From contig JAMXIF010000042.1 of the NCBI GenBank assembly GCA_028583685.1, positions 20,635,044 to 20,699,043 on the forward strand: 64,000 bases of DNA. Reading direction: 5' to 3'. Made by a program: the position numbers and the translations under genes. Every line of letters begins with the position of its first letter. Within the stretch, counting starts at the first letter, position 1. Of the stretch, positions 56,870 to 64,000 are shown piece by piece. The notes below the pieces were generated by a model, which worked only from the letters and a program-made list of their open reading frames with translations, made no database searches and was not told where the DNA came from. The DNA is from Petaurus breviceps papuanus (taxonomy: Eukaryota; Chordata; Mammalia; Diprotodontia; Petauridae).

Positions 56870-57555
56870 AGTACTTATGATAAACCCTTATAATTTTTTT
56901 TCTCTTCCTATGTCTCACTTTTCTAAAACCTCTCTTTCTACAGTGAATTCTTTAAAACTCTTAACATCCCCATGACTCTGGTTTCACATTCTTCCCTTCC
57001 AACTTTTAACCCAATAGTTACTTAGTTTAACTGTACACCCTCACCCTCTTCACCCCCTTCTCTTATTATCACCTACTAGAACCAAACCCTGAATTACCTG
57101 CACTACAGACCTCCTACTCTCCTCCCTATATATATATATTGTTGAGAAGTGTGAAAGATAAAGTCATACAGCAGCACAAACATAATCAACTACAAATCTG
57201 TTATCTCACCTCCACTGGACCCTCCCTAGCACAAGGCCATCATTCCACTCTTTTCTAATGACTATCATATTCCTCAGAGTAGCTAGTTCAAGTTTTTTCT
57301 TAGTTCAGGCTTCCCTTAGCATCCCTCTGCATCCCTCTCAACAAAATAACTAACAACTAAGAAAGTAAAGGCCATTTTCTTCTACCCTACTCTTTAGTTC
57401 ATAATTTCTTAACATTGTTCACTATTCTCTCCTTTATTCTAGTCTTTAAGAAAGAGATGGATTTTCTTTGTGACAAAGACAAACTCTCTGATGGTACCCT
57501 TGATCCCATAATAAGGAGAGTATCTAATAAGGACTGATCTTCAAACCTGGCAAAT
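56870..57555 (+). mobile_element. Possible L2 ORF2 5'-region remnant, sense
   Basis: Pyrimidine-rich sequence ('ctcctactctcctccctat', 'ctcctttattctagtcttt') with the composition of the upstream L2 ORF2 region. No diagnostic motif is clear. Confidence 0.35.
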
Positions 57556-57573
57556 CTAATCAAGAGTACTTTT

Positions 57574-57741
57574 GTTTTATTTTTTATTTTTTTAAAGCAA
57601 TTGGGGTTAAGTAACTTGCTCAAGGTTACATGGACAGTTTTTTTGTGTGGGTGTTAAGTATCTGAGACAGGAACTGATCCTGGGTCTCCCGAGTCCTAGT
57701 CCAGGGCCGGCGCTCTTACTCACTGTGCCACCTAGCTGCCC
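57574..57741 (-). mobile_element. WSINE-type SINE, antisense, complete
   Basis: T-rich tail, 'gcaattggggttaagtaact', 'tgctcaaggttacatggaca', and reversed head 'tgtgccacctagctgcccct'. It sits at the poly(T) side of the L1 fragment and shares its target sequence: 'aagagtactttt' (57562-57573) before it and 'aagggtattttt' after it. Confidence 0.92.
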
Positions 57742-57754
57742 CTAAGGGTATTTT

Positions 57755-57962
57755 TTTTTAGTTGAATGTTTATTTTATTTTATTTTTTTTTCAAAAGCTT
57801 TATTAACTTCCGGTTTACTTCATTCATTTTTACCAGATGTTGGGTTACAAATTTTCTCCCTGTTTTTCCTCTACCCACCTCCCCAAAATAGAGATCCCTC
57901 AGGATATCCCCTTCTCTTATTTCCCAATTACATATAAAAGAGTATTAATAATAGTATGTATG

Positions 57963-57997
<35 letters not shown>

Positions 57998-58270
57998 TAA
58001 ACATTTAGTTTTAAAAACTTTGAATTCCAGATTCATTCCCTTCCTCCCTTGTCACCCACCTTTACTGGGAAGATGAGCAATTCAATATAGGTTGTACATG
58101 TGTAGCTAATGCAAAACATTACCATAGTACATATATTGTAGAAGAATGATTATATTTCCCTCCCTCCCATCCCATCTCCCACTTGATCTATTCTTTACTT
58201 TGGTCCTGTCCCTTTTCAAAAGAGTGTGCTTCCAACTTCCCTCCTCCCCAGCCTGCCCTGCATTCCATCT
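57755..58270 (-). mobile_element. L1 LINE 3' end, antisense, 5'-truncated
   Basis: A T-rich start is followed by L1 3' UTR text: 'cccaattacatataaaagag', 'ttgaattccagattcattcc', 'gagcaattcaatataggttg', 'gtagctaatgcaaaacatta'. The right flank 'aagagtactttt' (58271-58282) repeats 57562-57573 exactly. A (TA) tract lies at about 57970-57996. Purely untranslated and inactive. Confidence 0.75.
57970..57996. repeat. (TA)n microsatellite
   Basis: About 13 units, inside the L1 3' UTR. Confidence 0.95.
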
Positions 58271-58439
58271 AAGAGTACTTTTAAAAGGCAAGAAGGGAGG
58301 GGGAAGAACACTGTTAGTGCATATCTACCAAACTAGATGACAAAGAGTAATTATATTGTAGGTAGGGATAGAAATGATTATTAAGTAACCAACTATTGGG
58401 GAGATGCAGGGGTTTTCCCCCCCTTTTTCTTATTTCCTC

Positions 58440-58990
58440 ATTCAAAATCCAGTCTTTCAAGTATATCTTGCCCCAAATTTTACCCCACTTAGACCATCTT
58501 ATCCAGGTGGAGTTGTTGTCCTATCCAACTAGAAAACTTTACAAAGAATTTAATCTAAGGTGAATTTTGCCCCATGATGTTCCACTCAGGCAGGCCTGGA
58601 CTGGGGGTGAGATGGAGGTGTGGGTGGGCAGGTTGATACTTTGCCTAGATTGCAGAGGCTGCTGGTGGTCTGGGAGCAAGAGTGATCAGAGTCACATCTC
58701 CCAGTGCCTTATTAGAATAAGTTTGCCTCTCATTAAAATATTCATTCTCATTAATTGTTAGCTAATCAGAGTTGATTGCTGCCTGTCAGAAGCACCCACT
58801 CTTCTAAGGGAATATAAGCATCAAGAAGCTGCCACGATCGGTCTTTGGTTTAAGAGAGATGGCCAAACGACCCTTTTATTAATTATCCACTAACAATAAT
58901 TAATAAAATGATTAATAATCCAGAAACTGGGTCGTTCATGCTTTTTATACATCACAGTAGGAAGAAAGAAGAATATTAATAAAGAGACCA
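58440..58990 (+). mobile_element. LTR of an endogenous retrovirus (family B), solo or partial
   Basis: Same order of blocks as 40.6-41.0 kb: 'aatattcattctcattaatt', 'gttgattgctgcctgtcaga', a 'gggaatataagcatc' TATA-like box near 58812, 'gtctttggtttaagagagat', 'ggccaaacgac' and 'aataaaatgattaat'. The last gives a poly(A) signal at the expected distance. Exact ends unclear, no internal region seen. Fossil. Confidence 0.62.
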
Positions 58991-61030
58991 AGAAATTTGC
59001 AGGACACAATATTTATCAAGTGATAAAACCAAAATAACAACACACATATACACACACACACAATATGTGTCTCAGACGTCTATATACAAATATGGCAAAA
59101 AAGGTGAACTAGTAATCTTATTTAAAGGACATATGTTTTGCATCATTATTATATCTGACTTGATATGATGGAACCTATGCCTGGAAAAATAAACCTTATT
59201 TCAAAGGAGCAGTATGGGCAAAAGATGAGACCTAGTAACATTGTATTTTTAGAAGATGAAGAATGAAGTCTAGGAACTAGAGGCCAGAGGCATCTTAATG
59301 CATTTAGCTCACATACTTGGCTCAGAAGCATCTTGTATTAGCAATGGAGAACTTCAGTTATCCAGTTTCTGGAGTTCAGTTTGTGCCCAAAACAGTGTAC
59401 TTACGTGATAATTTGATTCTTCAACAGGTTGACATAGAAAACTGCTAATCTGGATGTGAGTCTCACCCCAAAAGAGTACTTGTTTGTTGAAGTATAAATT
59501 ATGGGACTTTGGAGTGGGGGAAGGAGAATAATCTTTTCCTCCCAAATTTGTTCTAGAACAGGAGAGGAAATCCTAGATTTGGGAGTAAATGAATTTCAAA
59601 GGTCTCAGGGAAAATATTAGTAGGATTCCAAGGCCTCAAATTCACTGTTTTTCTTTCTCGCAAAGAGGGATTCAGTGGTGGAGGTGGGGAGGGAGTATAT
59701 AAAGGGAAAGCCTATGAGGTAAAAAATATCAGTCACTTTTTTTAAACTGCCTACTTTTTATGTTATGAAGTCTTTCCAAATTTTAAAATAGAAGAGTTTC
59801 TGCACATCTGATCTCATGTATATCAGTGGTCTCATGTATATCTAGAAAAGTTAACTTTCTGTGATTTTGCTTAACAGTAACACTTAGGAAAGTTCCTCTC
59901 CTCAGGGCCCTCTTTTTAAACTTCCTCATTACAAACAAAGAAAACTATTGTCTTTAGTGAAGGCAATAGATTTGTTAAAACAAGGACAAGAACCAAGGGA
60001 GAATACTCAGTTCTTCAAATATGATCTCTTTCAATTTGAGGATACAATCTCTAAACCTGAGTTCCTCATTTTGTTAACAATTGGTCACTTAAGTTCTCAG
60101 CCCCATCTTTGACTTTTGCTGGCTTCTGAGCTCTCATTTTCTTGAGACTTACTAACTAAAGCACCTTTTTTTTTCCCATTATGGACCTTTCAGTTTTTTC
60201 TCTAAGTCTCTGCTGCCACATTGTGGGAGAGAGGGAAAAAAGATAATAAACCTTCAGGTATTTGGGAGATAGGCTTTGTCCCAAGAAACAATTATTTTCA
60301 ATAGTTAGAGTTTTTTTTTCTTGAATACTAAAATGAAAACTTTAAAAGAAATGAAGATTAAAAATAGGGTTCCTTGAGTTCAGTAAACAATAAAAGTCTC
60401 TACATGTCATCTTTCTATATCTTACTCTCATTTAGGTGTTTGGAACCTCTGGGAAGCAAGGGAAACTGAGTAACACATTAGAGATGAAATCTTTTTTGTA
60501 GAAAAGGGGAAAGTTGAGAAGCCATCTTGGAGTTATTTCTGCTACCCACCACATCCCATTTCCCATTCCATAAGAAATAGCACAGACTAATAACTTGCAA
60601 AATTTCCCATAAGAATATACAGTTTTCCACCTTTTGTAACATAGTCACTGATTTATCGCAAAAGTCATTCATTTGGAGAGAGGCATTAGTTACCAAATTT
60701 AAGATTTTATGTAGATAGGTCGACTTGATGAATTCTTTTTATTTTATGGAAAAGTCCTATAAATTCACAGAAATAGTACAGACTCAATAGAGGGATCCAA
60801 GATTCAAGTTCAGCACATCTTCCACACAGTTCCAGCTTCATTGTTTTTCTCTTCTCTCTCTTCTATAGACAGAATAGTTAGGATTATAGTATGCAAAGAT
60901 GGAAGTGAGTGTGTGTCAGGTGCTCATGTCAAACAATAGAACATCCAAATATGTCTAAATGGAAAAATGAGCAAACAAATTTGCTCGGAGCATTGTGCAT
61001 GGGGAAAAGAATATTGTAACATGTCACTTA
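58991..61030. other. About 2 kb with no gene or clear repeat
   Basis: A short (CA) patch lies at 59040-59064. Frames of up to 72 codons lack any recognisable domain. The segment near 60480-60700 and the one near 62800-62900 share 'tttatcrcaaaa' and 'ctggagaggcatt'-like phrasing, hinting at an old unnamed repeat. Confidence 0.4.
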
Positions 61031-61034
61031 GAAT

Positions 61035-61840
61035 GTAAGATTGTAAGGAGTTTAAACCTTAGTAGACTATGTGCTATTATTAAAGAACTTTGAAAAAGAT
61101 ATGACATGATCATAACAACATATTATAAAGATCAATTTGGCAGCAGGGTAGAGACTGAATGGAGCCATAAAGACTAGTATATTAGACCTAATTATCCAGA
61201 AAAAGGTAAATTAAAATAAAGGAAATGACATATATTAGAGAGATTTGTAAAGTAGGGATGGCTGGATTTGACAACTGATGAAATATGGGACTAAGGCAGG
61301 GAAAAAAACAAATCAAGGACAGTACCAAGACTGCATACGAGACTAGATGAATGACAGTGTCACTATTGAAATAGGGAAGTGCATATATTTGTGGAATAGA
61401 GAAAAGCTTAACTTGTGACATGTTCAGAATGAGGTGACCTCAGGCAGAGTTGGAGGCAGCCAGATGGCTTAGTGCGCAGTGTGACAGCTGTGGAGTCAGG
61501 GAGACCTAAGTTCAAATGATGCCTCATACATTTACTAGGTGTGTGACCCTGGGCAAGTCATTTAACCTGTTTCAGTTTGCATTTCCTCATCTGTGAAATT
61601 AGGATAATAGTAATGCCTACCCTGCAGGGTTATTCTGAGATTCAAATAAGATAATATGTAAAGTACTTTGCAAACATTAAAGTACTATATTAAAGTTGTC
61701 TAGTATTATTTTGAAAGCCCTCAGTGACTTGAATCTGAATGACAGGAAAAAGGGATCAGGGCTGAAAAGAATTCATTTGGGAGTCATCTGTGTAAATAGA
61801 TAGGTGAGGTGAGGTTTTGTCTCCAGGTATTGAAATTTTA
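61035..61840 (-). mobile_element. L2 LINE ORF2 fragment, antisense, interrupted by a SINE
   Basis: 'gacatgatcataacaaca', 'atcaatttggcagcagggta', 'gacatgttcagaatgaggtg' and, after the SINE, 'tgggagtcatctgtgtaaat' are in reversed L2 order. The minus strand at 61188-61421 reads MSQVKLFSIPQIY and AVLVLSLICFFPCLS where L2 has 'LNMSKTELLI' and 'NLGVILDSSLSL', so it is heavily decayed. Confidence 0.7.
61455..61710 (+). mobile_element. MAR1-type SINE inside the L2
   Basis: 'aggcagccagatggcttagt', 'gttcaaatgatgcctcatac', 'ctgggcaagtcatttaacct', 'tcaaataagataatatgtaa' and 'gtactatattaaagttgtct' in order. Confidence 0.9.
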
Positions 61841-62430
61841 TACACCTTCTCAGTGAAACTTCCCCCATTCTCTCAGCAGGTGATGTCTTCCACACCGGAT
61901 TTCATAATCCTCTGCATGTGCTCTCCTATACTGGTCATAACCTAGTTTGTATTATGACTAATCTAAGTGTATGTCTCAACACCCACACTGTTTTAAGGCT
62001 CTTGAGGGAAGAGAATTTTTATGTCTTTATATCTGCTCTAACACATAGTAGCATTTCACTGTTAAATGTAGTGGGGGGGGGGGAAATTCACAAAAATTGT
62101 CTATATTCCCAGATTTTCCTTCCGTGGGTTGACATAGATTGGTAGCTTCCTTTTCTCTTTCCTTTACCTTCTTAACTAGTTACAATGCTTGAAGAGGCTG
62201 AAGTAGATATCTGGGAACAGGGATAACTGAAAATACATTGCTTCCTTTTTAACTACTGCCAAGAACATCTGGGAAACAGGGAAAACTTAGACATTTTAGA
62301 GAGGGAAATTATGCAGAAAAGGGGAAAACCCCATTTTATAGCTATTACTACCTTTCTTCCCCTCCCCCAACCCTGTATGACCCAGACCTAATCACTTAAG
62401 ACAGTTTCCTTATAAAAATGATAATAGGTG
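61841..62430. other. No gene seen
   Basis: Short frames only. A G-run near 62071-62081 and unassigned sequence. Confidence 0.45.
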
Positions 62431-62444
62431 GCAACTAGTATGCT

Positions 62445-62705
62445 AATAGGTAGCCACAAGTGGCTCAGTGGATAGAGTGCTGGGCCTGGAGTTAGGAAAA
62501 CTTGAGTTCAAATGCAGCCTCAGACATTCACTAGCTGTGTTACCTTGGGCAATTCATTTAACTTGTGTTTGCCTTATATCTCCTGGAGAAGGAAAAGACA
62601 AAATGCTCCAGTATCTTTACCCTACCCCCCAAAAAAACAAACAAACAAACAAACACATACAGGGTCACAAAGTCATTCACAACTAAATACCTAAACAACA
62701 ATAAC
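62445..62705 (+). mobile_element. MAR1-type SINE with (AAAC)n insert
   Basis: 'ccacaagtggctcagtggat', 'gttcaaatgcagcctcagac', 'ttgggcaattcatttaactt', an (AAAC) run at about 62636-62655, then 'agggtcacaaagtcattcac' and 'aactaaatacctaaacaaca'. Three overlapping frames of 60-72 codons here are SINE-derived. Confidence 0.9.
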
Positions 62706-63635
62706 TTTTGCAGTAGCAGCAACAGCAGCCATCAAGAAACTTCAAGGGGCTGCTAAGAGTGTCCAGTTTTGTGCCTGGGCCCTTTCCTCTTTTGCAACAT
62801 AGATGCTGATTTATCACAAAAATCTCTCCTCTGGATAGGCATTTGCTGCCAAATGCAGGAATTTAAATAAGTAGGATGACTTAACCAGTTCTCCCATGGG
62901 TATGTTCATGGTCCACTTTTCCAGCCTACCATGGATGGGTTCAGCTGCTTTGCTCATAGCTGCTTCATAAAAATGTGCTGAGCTCGTGTGTGCAAACCTT
63001 CCTGAAAAGGACTAGGGGCCCTCCATTGGAGCTTTCAGAAAGTTTGAGGCATTACACAAAGACATGGGATGGCAGAACGAGTGATTTTGGTGCTTATCTG
63101 TGGAACAAAGGTAAATTCAAATTATTTTTTTCAAAAGTCTGCACAAGTTCAATTTTCATAAGCTCCCTGATATTAGAATGAAAAAGATCAAATCCATATC
63201 CTATAATGTTGCATTTAGCAATTCTTGATTTCAATAATGTAGTGCCCTTGTTTTAAAGCATAGGAAAAGATATTTGCTTATCTTTGAAATGCACATTTTC
63301 ACACCAAGTCCATTTTAAAAGTAAACCTTCTTGTTAGAGATGAAAGAAAATCAGAACCTAATTTAAAAAGCAAGGACTTAGATGATTGTTACCAAAGTGG
63401 TGCTTTTGAGAAACAAAGTCTATTAACATAAATCCACTGTACATGTACTGTAGTTAATAACACATGTACAGGCTTAAATGTCCTTATATCAATAAGAGAA
63501 AGGGATTTACTTTCTCTCTTAGACTATAGATATAATTTGCCATATTGTGACAACTCAGAAACTGACTAGCTTGGACATATATGGATGAAGTTGAAAGTGC
63601 CAGTCAAGAAATCCAGGTTAAGATGAGTGGATAGT
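62706..63635. other. No gene seen
   Basis: Unassigned AT-rich DNA with short frames (for example 62975-63181) lacking domains. Confidence 0.45.
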
Positions 63636-63639
63636 CAAC

Positions 63640-64000
63640 CAGGATTCCAGAAAGCATTTGTCAATTGCATGAAACCGACCTCTAATCTGTCAGCTGGAGC
63701 TGAACAGAACAGGCTAGAGACAGGAGAATCAGGAATCAAACAGAAGTTTAATTTCAAAGTGAGGGAAATGATCTGCAAGCAAGGAGGGAACTTAGATTAC
63801 ATGTGCTGGGCCTCCCCCCTAGTGGGGGGAACCTGCTTTAATGTGGGCAAATCTCAATATTTATACTAACGATTATGCAATAAGCTCTAGCCCCCAAAAT
63901 GAGGGGTAATAGCTGAAATGAGACAAGTTAGATTCATGGCAGGGCTTCATTCATAGCAGGAACATGGTTCTTGTCTAAGCTCAGAGAATACCTGGTGATG
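63640..64000 (-). mobile_element. Probable LTR of an endogenous retrovirus (family D), running off the window
   Basis: Read on the minus strand it has a 'tagtataaatattga' TATA-like box near 63862. About 110 bp downstream is 'gaaattaaacttctgtttga', a variant poly(A) region, then 'ctgattctcctgtctctagc' as U5-like text. Layout and spacing are retroviral. No second copy in the window confirms it. Fossil. Confidence 0.5.

Overview
This window looks like intergenic or deep intronic nuclear DNA from a marsupial, probably an Australian lineage. The basis is the repeat content. It holds many tRNA-headed SINEs whose bodies share the MIR/Ther-1 core (MAR1 type), and short tRNA-like SINEs ending in a 'ttaaccccaattgct' tail (WSINE/SINE1 type). 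It also holds L1 copies with marsupial-style 3' UTRs, RTE fragments, and a heavy load of old L2, MIR and CR1/L3 debris. Families were recognised from memory of their consensus motifs. No database was searched, so family names below the superfamily level are provisional.

I found no host protein-coding exon, rRNA gene, tRNA gene, CpG island or CRISPR array. All open reading frames are short (the longest unbroken one is about 225 codons). Those I could assign lie in repeats: L2 reverse transcriptase remnants on the minus strand near 4.5, 36.4 and 61.3 kb, L1 ORF1 remnants near 28.8-30 kb, solo LTRs at 11 and 53 kb, and low-complexity trinucleotide repeats at 19.6 kb.

Layout. 0-10 kb: AT-rich DNA with an antisense L2, MIRs and two MAR1 SINEs. 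10-11.7 kb: a SINE dimer, then a solo LTR. 14.2-16.1 kb: an antisense L1 carrying a SINE. 19.5-20.4 kb: a 350-bp GTA/GTG tract on a SINE tail, then a candidate inverted-repeat element. 24.6-27.6 kb: a long sense L2. 27.65-30.35 kb: an internally deleted antisense L1 with both ends and a perfect 12-bp target duplication. 35.8-36.7 kb: an antisense L2. 40-43 kb: an old L1 piece, two LTRs, a hAT-like palindromic element split by one of them, and a 400-N gap flanked by hAT-like termini. 44.5-46.8 kb: sense L2 and SINEs. 48-55.2 kb: a cluster of related solo LTRs, RTE fragments and a probable RTE-mobilised SINE. 57.5-59 kb: nested L1 plus SINE, then another LTR. 61-62.7 kb: L2 with MAR1 copies. The last 350 bp is probably a further LTR.

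There is no pathway or operon to reconstruct. The content of interest is insertion history: nested elements, target duplications that date events relative to one another, and one assembly gap whose flanks suggest what it hides.
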